A DNA stretch of 19,709 bases from Pseudomonadota bacterium (lineage in GTDB: Bacteria; Pseudomonadota; Alphaproteobacteria; Acetobacterales; Acetobacteraceae): positions 1-19,709 of the forward strand of contig JAJZCS010000006.1 of assembly GCA_021829055.1 (NCBI GenBank). Direction: 5' to 3'. Positions 1 to 8,111 of this stretch are shown in pieces. The position numbers and the translations under genes are program-made. Position 1 is the stretch's first letter; the number at the start of each line of letters is the position of its first letter. The notes under the pieces are model-generated. The model made no database searches. It was not told the DNA's origin and saw only the letters and a list, made by a program, of their open reading frames with translations.

Positions 1-236
1 CCAGCAGAATACCCAAGCTGGGTAAGAGAGACCAACACACTACTCGTGCTGGCTTGTATCGCAAGATCGCGGGCAATGAGCCCTACGAGCGGTTGTGAAT
101 AGTAAATATTGGCGACAATCAACCCGGCCGCAGTCGCGAAGACAAGAATCAGGGCGGCCGACGGCTCAGTTGCGTTGGGATGGGGCCTCAAAATCGTAAC
201 GCGGCAACATGGTTGCCGGCCGATGACAATTCGCAT
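1..236 (-). CDS. MFS transporter, N-terminal part (runs off left edge)
   Basis: This is the first 78 or so codons of a minus-strand gene whose stop lies outside the window. From the ATG at 236 the translation holds a hydrophobic stretch followed by the pattern AAGLIVANIYYSQPL, then LIARDL and VSLTQLGYSAG. This is the typical first helix and first loop of major facilitator transporters of the sugar/drug efflux type (usual form ANIYYNQPLL...IARDFG...TLTQLGYALG). The protein would be an inner-membrane secondary transporter; the substrate cannot be told from this piece. It begins 42 bases after the DUF3035 stop in the same direction, so it may be read through from the ileS-lspA unit. The start is uncertain: a TTG at 191 would give a shorter cytoplasmic tail, and neither has a good ribosome-binding site. 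Confidence 0.8.
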   Translation of the reverse strand, partial: MRIVIGRQPCCRVTILRPHPNATEPSAALILVFATAAGLIVANIYYSQPLVGLIARDLAIQASTSSVLVSLTQLGYSA

Positions 237-278
237 TTGGCCACGTGCAATCCCGTTTGCTATCAGCTCGAGTCAGGA

Positions 279-848
279 TCAAAAAATGTCCAGTATCCGG
301 TTCAAAAAACCTGAGTCTGATCCGCTGGCGCGTGGAGTCGGTCCGCGGGTTACCGGGATTCCAAGGGCCGCGTTCTCTTGTAGCCGCTGCTGTTCCGCTG
401 GAGCATTCACTGCAGTGCTCTCTTCCGCGGAATTGGACGGCTTCCAAAACATTAGGTCTGAGACAAACCCCGGCGGCTTTGAAGTCAACCCAGCTTCGCG
501 ATTTACAGCAGCTCGTATGTTTGAGGGAGGGAGAGGGCCCGCTAGCTGCAGCAGTTCCTGTTGGCCTGGTCCCAGTGGAGACTTCGCTGCGGTGGTGACC
601 GTGCTCGGCGCAAGAAGAGCTTCAGCCTGCTGGGATGGAACAACCTCCTGGGGCCTCGGCTCGCCAGGTGATGGGGTGGGCAATGTACCTAGCTCAGGCG
701 GCATCGATAGAGGCGCTTCCGACGCGACGTCGAATGCGTTGGGAGGAGTAATTCTTAAACCAAAAGTCTTTTCAGCGTTGCCGCATCCGGCAAGACAGAG
801 TGCTAAGGCTGCAAACAAGGCTGGCGGGAAAGGGCGGAACCGGCTCAT
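279..848 (-). CDS. DUF3035 (BamF-like) lipoprotein
   Basis: A 189-residue predicted outer-membrane lipoprotein. Residues 1-22 form a lipoprotein signal peptide with an LAGC lipobox (modified Cys 22). After it comes a segment of the form FGLRITPPNAFDV...LSMPPEL, which matches the conserved N-terminal motif of the alphaproteobacterial DUF3035 family; members have been linked to the BAM beta-barrel assembly complex as BamF. The rest is proline-, serine- and alanine-rich and looks disordered. The ATG at 848 overlaps the lspA stop (ATGA), so the two are probably co-translated. The pairing is apt, since LspA would process this protein's signal peptide. Family assignment is fairly secure; the BAM role is inferred from the family. 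Confidence 0.85.
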   Translation of the reverse strand: MSRFRPFPPALFAALALCLAGCGNAEKTFGLRITPPNAFDVASEAPLSMPPELGTLPTPSPGEPRPQEVVPSQQAEALLAPSTVTTAAKSPLGPGQQELLQLAGPLPPSNIRAAVNREAGLTSKPPGFVSDLMFWKPSNSAEESTAVNAPAEQQRLQENAALGIPVTRGPTPRASGSDSGFLNRILDIF

Positions 849-1357
849 GAGGTTTCCTTATCGCCGGGTTCATTGCGCTGCAAGGGTACAGTCGTAATTT
901 CACGACGCAATAGGTTTTCGGCGATCAGCACAAAGACCCCACAGACGATAGCAGCATCTGCGAGGTTGAATACGTACCAAGCGAAGCGCCCGACATGAAA
1001 CTCGATGAAGTCGACGACGGCACCGTACTGAATTCGCGATATCACGTTGCCGACAGCTCCGCCAATGATCGCTCCAAGCGCTAGTGTCGTTATCATGCCA
1101 TCTGTACGCCACAGCCACGTTGCGAGGGCAACGACGGCAGCGGTCGCCACCAGAACGAACAGCGACACGGCATTGGCATCACTGAACATGCCAAATGTAA
1201 CGCCGTGGTTCCACACCATTACGAAGTTCAACACCGGAAGAATGTGTATCGTTCCGCGTTCCGGCAAATTTAATTTGTAGAGGACTAAAGCCTTTGATAA
1301 TTGATCTATCAGGAGCACGGCCAGCGCAAACGCAAAGCCCACAAGACGGCGTTTCAT
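845..1357 (-). CDS. lspA: Lipoprotein signal peptidase (signal peptidase II)
   Basis: A 170-residue inner-membrane aspartyl protease that cleaves prolipoprotein signal peptides after lipid attachment. Four hydrophobic segments are visible. Family blocks are present in order: LLIDQLSK near residue 14-22, VWNHGVTFG at 48-56, GNVISR at 103-108, GAVVDF at 112-117 and FNLADA at 130-135. The catalytic pair should be Asp 116 (VVDF) and Asp 134 (NLAD). The commonly conserved Asp of the GNxxDR block is Ser 107 here. An in-frame TTG... start further upstream would lie inside ileS; the ATG at 1357 is preferred because it gives the normal family length and overlaps the ileS stop by one base (TAATG), a standard coupling. 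The 3' end overlaps the DUF3035 start. Confidence 0.96.
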   Translation of the reverse strand: MKRRLVGFAFALAVLLIDQLSKALVLYKLNLPERGTIHILPVLNFVMVWNHGVTFGMFSDANAVSLFVLVATAAVVALATWLWRTDGMITTLALGAIIGGAVGNVISRIQYGAVVDFIEFHVGRFAWYVFNLADAAIVCGVFVLIAENLLRREITTVPLQRNEPGDKETS

Positions 1358-4254
1358 TACACATACTCGCAACAGCGTCGACACAAGCCCGGATGTTTCT
1401 GTGTTGTGCCTACGTCCGGGAGCACGCGCCAGCACCGAGCACATTTTGTGCCTGTGGCCTGTGTTACTAACGGTGATTGCCGCAGGGGAGACGTTTGTCC
1501 GGGGTTGCGAGGTATTGGGTCAATCTCCACCAATGCGGCAGAGACTATCACGATTTCCGCCCAATTCGCGTCGCGCAGGTGTGCCGGATCGTCTAGCGCA
1601 AACCGGAGGGTAAGTTGCGCCTGCAATGATCCGTTGATTTCTCCGCTTCTCCTGGCTTCCTCAATCTGCATGTTGGCGATACGGCGCACTGCGCGCACCG
1701 CATTCCAGCGTGCGTCAAGGTCTGGATCGCGCCAATAGCTGGGAAGGGCTGGAAATTGCTCTAAGTGCACGCACGTTTCTTCCCCGAACCTTGCCTGCCA
1801 CGCTTCATCGGCGGTAAACGGCAATATCGGGGCAAGCCAACTGGTAAGGCAGCGATGCAAAACATCCAAGACCGTTCGGCAGGCGCGTCGTGTGTCGCTC
1901 TGTTTGACCTGCTGACCGTTCCTGTCCAGCATCACGTCGCAATAGAGAGCGTCCTTTCGGATATCGAAATAGAAAGCTGATAGATCACTGTTACAGAATT
2001 GATGAATCGCTGGAACTACACCGGTCCAATCGTGCGTTTCCACGGCATGGCGCATCATTACATCAAGCTCTGTGAGTTTGTGGAGCATAAGCCGTTCAAG
2101 TTCTGGCATTAACTCCCACCCGAGTGTCTCGGCGTTGGAAAAGCCGTCTAGGTTTCCCAGAATCCAGCGTAATGTGTTTCGAATGCGTCGATATAGGTCA
2201 GCCTGCTGTTTGAGAATTTCTTTGCCGATTCGTAGATCATTATGGACATCTGAATTCATGACCCACAAACGCAGAATATCCGCACCATACTGGTCGATTA
2301 CATCCTGTGGGGATGTCACGTTACCAAGCGATTTTGACATCTTCCTGCCGTGTTCATCAAGTACAAACCCGTCGGTTACAATCGCTTTGAAGGGGGCGAA
2401 CCCACGTGTACCAACCGCTTCAAGGAGCGAGGCTTGAAACCAGCCTCGATGTTGGTCGGAACCTTCGAGATACAAATCTGCCGGCCAAGGCATGCCCCGT
2501 GCTTCCAGTACGAACGCGTGGGTCGAACCACTCTCAAACCAAACATCTACGATATCGAATACCTGCTCGAAATCATTCGGGTCGTAGTCGCTGCCAAGGA
2601 AGTCGCCAGGCGGACGCACGTACCACGCATCTGCACCTTCCTTCTGAAAACACAAGGCGATACGATCAAATACAGCTTGATCATTAAGGATCGACTTGTC
2701 TGACTTGCGGACGAAGATTGCGATCGGGACGCCCCAGGCACGTTGTCTCGATATGCACCAGTCAGGGCGAGATTCCACCATCGAGCGAATGCGGTTGCGT
2801 CCCTGGTCGGGAACAAACAGCGTGTTATCTAAAGCCTCGAGTGCCCGTGTGCGAATCGCACCCGATCCATCCATGCGGATGAACCAGTTTGGACGGGCGA
2901 GATAGATCAAGGGCGCCTTCGACCGCCAGGAGTGAGGATACGAATGTACGAACTCCTCGCGTTTAAGGAGATTGCCCGCTTTGGCTAACGATCGACAAAC
3001 GGGGTCGACGGCCTTGTAGACGTGAATGCCGGCGAATAACGGAACGTTTGGCCCGTATTGACCATTGTCTTGAACCGTGTCCGGCACGGCAATATTGTGC
3101 GTTCTGCAAAGAAAAAAATCGTCTTCCCCATGTGTTGGTGCGATATGCACGAAGCCGGTACCCGCCTCGGTCGTAACGAAATCGGCCGACAGGATCGGAA
3201 CCAGTCCAGGATTCGAGGACAGAAGCCCGCCCTCGCTATCTGGAAGTGGATATTTACTATCAATCGCAAAAAGAGGGTGAATACACTTACAGCCTTCAAA
3301 ATAGCTCCCACGAAATCTAGTTAAAATGGACTTTTGTTCGATCCCTACTGCAGTGCTAAAAACGTCTAGCAGATCAGAGGCAACAATTAGCTTCTCGCCG
3401 AGGGTTGCCCCGGATCCCTTGGTTGCGGCATCAACGGAGAAGAGCACGTATTCGGTAACGGGATTGCAGGCTACAGCCTCGTTGCCGGGGATCGTCCAGG
3501 GTGTGGTCGTCCAGATGACAATCGACGCTTGCTCTGCCAAACTAAACTGCGAATTTATTCTGCCAGAATTTTCAGAAAGCCGGAAACGGACCCAAATCGC
3601 TGTGTCCTTCCGATCCTGATATTCAACTTCCGCCTCGGCTAGGGCGGTTTTCTCTACCGGACTCCACATGACGGGGCGCAGGCCGCGATATAGCGATCCG
3701 TTGGCCGCAAATTTATGGATTTCAGCAGCAATCGCGCCCTCGGATCTGAAGTCCATTGTTGAATAGCGATTGCTCCAGTCCGCTTCGATGCCCAGCCGCC
3801 TAAATTCTTTCGCCTGGACTTCGAGCCAGTGCGCAGCATACGCGCGGCATTCAGCGCGAAAGTCCAGCAACGGAACTTCATCCTTGTCTCTGCCGGCCTT
3901 GCGGTATTTCTCTTCGATTCGCCACTCGATCGGCAGCCCGTGGCAATCCCAGCCGGGCACATAATTAGCGTCGTACCCGGCCATTTGCCGAGCGCGGTTG
4001 ATCACGTCTTTATGGGTCTTGTTTAATGCATGCCCGATATGCAGGTCTCCATTTGCGTAAGGCGGGCCATCGTGGAGAATAAACGGTGTGCGCCCAGCGC
4101 TCGCCTTACGTAAGCGCGAGAATACGTCCATCCTTTGCCAGCGCTCAAGAGCCTCGGGCTCGCGTTTGGGCAGATCACCGCGCATCGGGAAATTCGTGCG
4201 CGGCAGAAAAATGGTCTTGCGATAGTCGTATTTGTCAGGATCAAAATCGTTCAT
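1357..4254 (-). CDS. ileS: Isoleucyl-tRNA synthetase
   Basis: A 965-residue class I aminoacyl-tRNA synthetase that charges tRNA-Ile with isoleucine in the cytoplasm. Seen in order: HIGH at residues 72-75, the editing (CP1) domain with TTTPWTIPGN near 249-258, the WCISRQRAWGVPI block near 499-511, DVWFESG near 570-576, KMSKS at 638-642, an anticodon-binding region, and a C-terminal Cys cluster (CARCW ... CRRCC) forming the usual zinc-binding tail. This is the ordinary bacterial type-1 enzyme. The reading frame is open back to a TTG at 4299, but the ATG at 4254 (MNDFDPDKYDYRKT) gives the family-typical N-terminus; no strong Shine-Dalgarno precedes either. It lies 150 bases after the CCA gene, so it may have its own promoter, and its stop overlaps the lspA start. 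Confidence 0.98.
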   Translation of the reverse strand: MNDFDPDKYDYRKTIFLPRTNFPMRGDLPKREPEALERWQRMDVFSRLRKASAGRTPFILHDGPPYANGDLHIGHALNKTHKDVINRARQMAGYDANYVPGWDCHGLPIEWRIEEKYRKAGRDKDEVPLLDFRAECRAYAAHWLEVQAKEFRRLGIEADWSNRYSTMDFRSEGAIAAEIHKFAANGSLYRGLRPVMWSPVEKTALAEAEVEYQDRKDTAIWVRFRLSENSGRINSQFSLAEQASIVIWTTTPWTIPGNEAVACNPVTEYVLFSVDAATKGSGATLGEKLIVASDLLDVFSTAVGIEQKSILTRFRGSYFEGCKCIHPLFAIDSKYPLPDSEGGLLSSNPGLVPILSADFVTTEAGTGFVHIAPTHGEDDFFLCRTHNIAVPDTVQDNGQYGPNVPLFAGIHVYKAVDPVCRSLAKAGNLLKREEFVHSYPHSWRSKAPLIYLARPNWFIRMDGSGAIRTRALEALDNTLFVPDQGRNRIRSMVESRPDWCISRQRAWGVPIAIFVRKSDKSILNDQAVFDRIALCFQKEGADAWYVRPPGDFLGSDYDPNDFEQVFDIVDVWFESGSTHAFVLEARGMPWPADLYLEGSDQHRGWFQASLLEAVGTRGFAPFKAIVTDGFVLDEHGRKMSKSLGNVTSPQDVIDQYGADILRLWVMNSDVHNDLRIGKEILKQQADLYRRIRNTLRWILGNLDGFSNAETLGWELMPELERLMLHKLTELDVMMRHAVETHDWTGVVPAIHQFCNSDLSAFYFDIRKDALYCDVMLDRNGQQVKQSDTRRACRTVLDVLHRCLTSWLAPILPFTADEAWQARFGEETCVHLEQFPALPSYWRDPDLDARWNAVRAVRRIANMQIEEARRSGEINGSLQAQLTLRFALDDPAHLRDANWAEIVIVSAALVEIDPIPRNPGQTSPLRQSPLVTQATGTKCARCWRVLPDVGTTQKHPGLCRRCCEYV

Positions 4255-4404
4255 GATTTGCAAGGTGGATCGGCTGTGAAGACGGGAGTGGAACAACAAA
4301 TGGCCGGTTGGCGTCAGGCTCCGAGCCCGAGAGCAAACATCAAAATTCGTGATATTACTATGGAGGCGTGACCGGTCGATGCCATTTCCCAGATATGCTT
4401 ATGA

Positions 4405-5586
4405 TTAGTTGGTCGGGTCAAGCCGGCTCAACTCTGCTTTCAAGTGTGCTTGGCATGCGTCTGTGTCCGGTAGGCACCCCTGAGCCAACCACCAAGCGCG
4501 CACTGCCGCAAGCGCCACACCAATTATGGGCCCAGGGGCCGCGCCGAGCGCAAGTGCATCGCGTCCTTGTAACGGGAAAACCGGCTGTGATGCACGTGCA
4601 AGGCGGGCACGCAAGCTCGTCCGGTCCTCATTGTCTTTTGCAAGATACGTTTTTGCGACCAGCGCCGCCGGATCATGATCGGCCAACGCGACTCGAAGTT
4701 CGGCATCCGTCGCATCTGCCGGCAGAGCCGGTGCGTGTCTGATTGCAGCGCAATATTTGCGCTCTCTGTCGGAAAGGTGCAAACGATCTGCAATCGGCTC
4801 GGCCGGACAGTCGATCAGCGCCATGAACCGGGCTAGCGGATCAGGCGGCATCCCACGGGCAATTGCACGGGTAAATTTGGCTGGATTTCTGCACTCAGGT
4901 AGAAGTCGGTGTAGTACATTCGTACGAACCATCAGTTCAACCGCTTTGGATGGGTCGGGCGCGGCAAGAATGCGTTTGATTTCAGACCACACCCTTTCGG
5001 CGGAGAGGTGCTGAATACCGTCCAGGTTTGCCGCGATGGCCCGCAGCGCCACTGGATCAGGTTTTTCGCGTCCGTAGCGGGCAAAGAACCGAAAATAGCG
5101 CAAAATACGCAAAAAATCCTCACGGATGCGCTCCTCGGCATCACCAACGAAACGAATAGTACCGGCCGCAAGGTCATCTAGGCCGCCAAAGTAATCGAAA
5201 ACTCGGCCATTCCGGTCCATTGACATTGCATTGATTGTGAAGTCCCGCCGTTGGGCGTCCAAATGCCAATCATCCGTAAGGGCGATGACCGCATGCCGCC
5301 CGTCCGTCTGAACGTCCTGCCTCAGGCTGGTGATCTCGAAATGTGTGCCCTGAATCAACGCCGTAATCGTGCCGTGACGAATGCCGGTAGGAATCGTTCG
5401 TATGCCTTTGACAGTGAGCTGTTGGACTACGATGTCTGGCGGGAGTGGAACGGCCAGATCAACGTCGCTTATGGGATAGTTGGCAACAGCATCCCGAACC
5501 GCGCCACCAACCGCTCTTGCGGTTGGCAAAGCGGCCCAAAGCTGCATAAGAGCTCCATTTTCGGCCAAGGATCGGGGCAAAGGCAT
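4405..5586 (-). CDS. cca: CCA-adding tRNA nucleotidyltransferase
   Basis: A 393-residue class II nucleotidyltransferase that builds or repairs the 3' CCA end of tRNAs from CTP and ATP. Motif A is seen as VGGAVRD at 26-32 with the catalytic acidic pair in DVDLA at 41-45. RRDFTINAM is at 113-121, followed by DYFGGLDDL at 131-139 and the RILRYFRF block at 160-167. The C-terminal part is alpha-helical-looking with no obvious HD domain. The start at 5586 gives the normal N-terminus. In related bacteria this gene commonly follows the DUF1285 and Nudix genes; here a plus-strand lipoprotein gene separates it from them, so it needs a promoter in the 5587-5762 gap. By homology alone, a poly(A) polymerase relative is the main alternative, but length and context favour CCA addition. 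Confidence 0.94.
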   Translation of the reverse strand: MPLPRSLAENGALMQLWAALPTARAVGGAVRDAVANYPISDVDLAVPLPPDIVVQQLTVKGIRTIPTGIRHGTITALIQGTHFEITSLRQDVQTDGRHAVIALTDDWHLDAQRRDFTINAMSMDRNGRVFDYFGGLDDLAAGTIRFVGDAEERIREDFLRILRYFRFFARYGREKPDPVALRAIAANLDGIQHLSAERVWSEIKRILAAPDPSKAVELMVRTNVLHRLLPECRNPAKFTRAIARGMPPDPLARFMALIDCPAEPIADRLHLSDRERKYCAAIRHAPALPADATDAELRVALADHDPAALVAKTYLAKDNEDRTSLRARLARASQPVFPLQGRDALALGAAPGPIIGVALAAVRAWWLAQGCLPDTDACQAHLKAELSRLDPTN

Positions 5587-5637
5587 GGCTCATACCTGTA
5601 TTCCATTGCATCGATTGCTCAAATCTCCCCTGTTTAG

Positions 5638-5660
5638 GCATTTTTCAAAATGCGAATCGC
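5638..5660. promoter_or_regulatory. Two adjacent inverted repeats between divergent genes
   Basis: Between the divergent cca and lipoprotein genes lies a 16-base inverted repeat with 7-base arms (GCATTTT, TC, AAAATGC; 5638-5653). It overlaps a second odd-centred one (GCGA, A, TCGC; 5652-5660). They could be an operator for either gene or a short hairpin. No poly-T run follows, so a terminator reading is weak. Confidence 0.35.
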
Positions 5661-5677
5661 AAAACCCAAAATAGGAA

Positions 5678-5706
5678 TTGAAGATCAGTTAAGCCTCTGC
5701 AATGAT
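5678..5706 (+). promoter_or_regulatory. Possible sigma-70 promoter of the lipoprotein gene
   Basis: TTGAAG at 5678-5683 and AATGAT at 5701-5706 are separated by 17 bases. Each matches four of six consensus positions. Transcription would start near 5713, directly before the hairpin at 5715-5735 and about 50 bases before the lipoprotein ATG. The match is by eye only. Confidence 0.35.
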
Positions 5707-5714
5707 CATGTCCA

Positions 5715-5735
5715 AGCCGCCGTGCCAAGGCGGTT
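5715..5735 (+). other. Hairpin in the lipoprotein 5' leader
   Basis: The arms AGCCGCC (5715-5721) and GGCGGTT (5729-5735) pair over seven bases, including one G-U, around a 7-base loop. The hairpin lies 28 bases before the lipoprotein start and would form in its leader RNA or in the DNA. No T tract follows, so it is not a terminator for plus-strand transcription. It may stabilise the message or be incidental. Confidence 0.35.
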
Positions 5736-5762
5736 CGTTAATGTCGTGTGGAGGCTGTAACC

Positions 5763-6203
5763 ATGGCTGATCGTTCCTGTGCAGTATTGCCGTTGCTGCT
5801 GCTGATCCCGTTGGCTGGGTGCGCTTCAATGATAGACGGTGTCAACCAGACTGTCACCGTGAAAACCGAATGGGCTGGTCGGCCGGTTTCCGGCGCCTTC
5901 TGCACACTGACCAACGATCGTGGCCAATGGTTCGTCCGAACGCCCGGTAGCGTGGCCGTCAAGGGGAGCAACTCGCCAATGAACGTAGAATGCACGAAAC
6001 CGGGTGTGGCGACGAATATGGGTACCGTGCAGTCTCACACGCGCTTTATTACTTTTGCCGATCCCGTATTCGGCCTGCTCGTCGGTACGCTTGTGGACGT
6101 GGGGAACGGCGCTGCTTTTCGTTATCCGAACGAAATCACCGTGACGATGGTACCGCAAGCGAGCCCGTCTCAGCGGTTGATGACAAGCAGAGGAAGTAAC
6201 TGA
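5763..6203 (+). CDS. Small predicted lipoprotein, function unknown
   Basis: A 146-residue protein with a clear lipoprotein signal: a hydrophobic core, then LAGC with the modified Cys at 20. The mature part starts with a stretch resembling small exported lipoproteins of the CASxxxGxxQxVxVKT type, followed by a region that looks like short beta strands (GAFCTLTNDRGQW, PGSVAVKG) reminiscent of PEGA-like surface domains. I do not know its function. The ATG at 5763 is chosen because GGAGG lies 8 bases before it and the signal peptide starts there; the frame is open a little further upstream. It is the only plus-strand gene in the first 8 kb. It ends three bases from the convergent Nudix gene and interrupts an otherwise minus-strand gene block, so it looks like a later insertion. 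Confidence 0.85.
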   Translation: MADRSCAVLPLLLLIPLAGCASMIDGVNQTVTVKTEWAGRPVSGAFCTLTNDRGQWFVRTPGSVAVKGSNSPMNVECTKPGVATNMGTVQSHTRFITFADPVFGLLVGTLVDVGNGAAFRYPNEITVTMVPQASPSQRLMTSRGSN

Positions 6204-6206
6204 CGA

Positions 6207-6788
6207 TTAACGATGTGCACTGCGTAGCGCACAGGCAAGGCGGAATAGGATCCAGGCAGTCGCGCCCCAGATCACATGGTCGGGGTGGGGCCAGACTGGG
6301 AAATCGCGGGTACTCCCATTCCACCGGGCCCGGCGCCATTCCGGCATCGCCGGATGCAGAAGCGTGGAAAAGTCAAGGCGAAAAACAGCATCCACCTCAT
6401 CAGGAGCTGTGGTGAAGTTTGCGGGGCCATGAATGATTGCCGTTACTGGCGTAATGCAGAATCCGGTGCGTACCGCAAAATCGTCAAGCCTTCCGAGGAT
6501 TTCGACGCACTGTGGGGCAAGACCAATCTCTTCCTGCGCCTCGCGTAGCGCTGCACGCTCTGGTGACCCATCGTGTCCGTCGATCGTTCCGCCTGGGAAC
6601 GCTACCTGCCCAGCATGAGCTGATAAATGCGGTGATCGTCTCGTAAGCCAGACGCCCTTTTCCGGTTCAAGAGCTACGAGGACAGCTGCAGGTCGCGCAG
6701 AGCCCGTGGCGGCCGTGCGAACAGGGTGACCGATCAAAGCTGCACGTAATGACCCAATGTTCGTCGGCGGAAGAATCGCTTGTTCCAT
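6207..6788 (-). CDS. Nudix hydrolase, CoA pyrophosphatase type
   Basis: A 193-residue cytoplasmic Nudix enzyme. The Nudix box spans about residues 66-90, with GGTIDGHDGS followed by REAQEEIGL; the two Glu of the EE pair (86, 87) are expected metal ligands. The sequence around it (RRSPHLSAHAGQVAFPGG) is the UPF0035 signature that marks CoA diphosphatases, which split coenzyme A into phosphopantetheine and 3',5'-ADP. The substrate is inferred from this signature. It starts five bases after the DUF1285 stop, with no clear Shine-Dalgarno, suggesting translational coupling. In related genomes the next gene is usually cca; here a converging lipoprotein gene follows. Confidence 0.92.
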   Translation of the reverse strand: MEQAILPPTNIGSLRAALIGHPVRTAATGSARPAAVLVALEPEKGVWLTRRSPHLSAHAGQVAFPGGTIDGHDGSPERAALREAQEEIGLAPQCVEILGRLDDFAVRTGFCITPVTAIIHGPANFTTAPDEVDAVFRLDFSTLLHPAMPEWRRARWNGSTRDFPVWPHPDHVIWGATAWILFRLACALRSAHR

Positions 6789-6793
6789 AATGC

Positions 6794-7432
6794 TCAGGTG
6801 TCACGGTCCGCAATTTCGCCAAGTGGGAAATAAACACCGTTGCTCCAAACGCCAAGCACCGGTTTTCCATCATGGAAACCAGGCTCGGCCAACGCAACTA
6901 GTTCGTAGTACACTGCTCGATTGAGCCGGGCTTCGATCGGGAAGCGGCCGGCGCCATCACGAAGATGCAAATACGGTGTTTGTTGACAGGTGAGGAGATC
7001 ATGAGCGTTCCGGAGCGGGTGTTCTCGGCCCGCAGTTACTATCTGATCAATGTTGGTGCGGAATGTAAGACGCTGGCTACGGCCTGATCCGCTCCATTGC
7101 ATGCTGATGACTATGAAGGGGGCATCCTCGACCTCGATCCGCCCCCGTTCAATGGGAGTCTCCAAGAAAAAGGCTCCCGTTTCGTCCCGTTTGAGTAGAC
7201 GCGAGAAAAGGCATACCATTGCCTTCCGCTCAATCGGACTGCCTCGATAGTGCCACGTACCAACACGTTTGATTAAGAAGGGCAGATCGCCGCAATCGAA
7301 TGGTTCGGCTGGCACGCCGTGATTGATCCCACTGTGGCTGCGATGATCACTGGTGCGACGAGCTTTACCCAAGGGCACGCTATCCTGTTCGCGCCCCTTT
7401 GCGCCGGCCCGCATGGGCAATAGTGCGTCCAT
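6794..7432 (-). CDS. DUF1285 family protein
   Basis: A 212-residue soluble protein of unknown function. The family core is recognisable from about residue 45: CGDLPFLIKRVGTWHYRGSPI, then LFSRLLKR, TPIERGRIEVEDAPF and LTFRTNIDQIVTAG..HPLR. The first 40 or so residues are charged and poorly conserved. The ATG at 7432 was chosen over a TTG at 7450 and an ATG at 7414; none has a convincing Shine-Dalgarno. DUF1285 genes are usually next to a Nudix CoA pyrophosphatase and cca, as seen here, so a link with nucleotide or tRNA housekeeping is suggested by context only. Confidence 0.9.
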   Translation of the reverse strand: MDALLPMRAGAKGREQDSVPLGKARRTSDHRSHSGINHGVPAEPFDCGDLPFLIKRVGTWHYRGSPIERKAMVCLFSRLLKRDETGAFFLETPIERGRIEVEDAPFIVISMQWSGSGRSQRLTFRTNIDQIVTAGREHPLRNAHDLLTCQQTPYLHLRDGAGRFPIEARLNRAVYYELVALAEPGFHDGKPVLGVWSNGVYFPLGEIADRDT

Positions 7433-7491
7433 GTTAAGGAGGTCACCCAAGTTTTATACCTTCATGCCTGACGCGATCTATCATTAAGGCA

Positions 7492-7518
7492 AATATAGGC
7501 AGAGAATGTCGCATGCAA
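7492..7518 (-). promoter_or_regulatory. Possible promoter of the DUF1285-Nudix unit
   Basis: On the minus strand TTGCAT (7513-7518) and TATATT (7492-7497) are 15 bases apart (16 if TTTGCA is used). Transcription would begin about 50 bases before the DUF1285 ATG. The -10 box is good and the spacing short, so this is a weak call. Confidence 0.3.
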
Positions 7519-8060
7519 ACCGGTCAAGAAATTACAAATGAACTTCAAATTTCGGGAATGTCGATGCGCGCATGGCCGAATTCTACATCGAAAACACACC
7601 GCCGGTCATGATGGCCAACGAAATTCCAGGCCTTTAGGCTAGACCTTCACTATCCGCTAATCAAAAGTCAAAATGGCAAGGAGTTTGCCTTCCAACGGTC
7701 TGCGCAAATGGAGGTGGCCTGCTGCTGCTCCCCGGCTGTGCACCGGATGATTTTGGCATTAACCGACGAAACTTTCTCAGACCCATCCGTACCCATTGGC
7801 ATAAATTTTTGGCGACTTTACCTCGACGCTGCGGGCTTGACGTGTTTGGTTGATTTGGCGTTTGTGCTGAGCGATAAAACGGAGCGCGCGATGCGGTGTC
7901 GTGTCAGGCCTGATCATTCTGCAAGACGCCGTGTGGCGACGCGAGCGGCGTCGGTCGTGGGCGCTTGCGCGAGACAGCCTTTTACAGATTTGTGCCGCAT
8001 AGACCATTGCGGTCGGTCGACTTTTGGCGGGGCGGTCGAATCGTCTGACACCCACGTTAT

Positions 8061-8111
8061 TTTCCGCCGCCCCCAGATGTGGGTTGCTGGGCAAGTTCCT
8101 GCCGGCGGAAA
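8061..8111 (+). other. Nested inverted repeats, possible branched RNA fold
   Basis: A perfect 9-base pair of arms (TTTCCGCCG at 8061-8069, CGGCGGAAA at 8103-8111) encloses two short hairpins: CCCA/TGGG with loop GATG (8072-8083) and TTGC/GCAA with a 3-base loop (8084-8094). Together they would make a three-way junction. It is written here for the ribF strand, but either strand could be transcribed. A 9-base stem alone can occur by chance in a window of this size; nesting makes it more notable. Confidence 0.35.

Noticed and set aside
109..897. A 262-codon plus-strand frame opposite DUF3035 and the MFS start
   Set aside because: Its product is Ser/Arg/Cys-rich with no family resemblance and lies opposite two well-supported minus-strand genes; it is a shadow of GC-rich coding DNA.
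7433..7450. Sequence like the 3' end of 16S rRNA (ACCTCCTT on the minus strand)
   Set aside because: The match is only about eight bases and has no flanking 16S sequence. The plus-strand AAGGAGG it implies is followed only by a very short frame.
7572..7637. A 21-codon frame beginning MAEFYIENTPPVMM
   Set aside because: It reads like coding sequence, but it is too short, has no ribosome-binding site and closes quickly upstream. It could be a gene remnant, but I cannot support it.
8034..8050. A T-loop-like GGTCGAATC, possible tRNA
   Set aside because: The flanking bases do not pair as a T arm, and no D arm, anticodon arm or acceptor stem was found.
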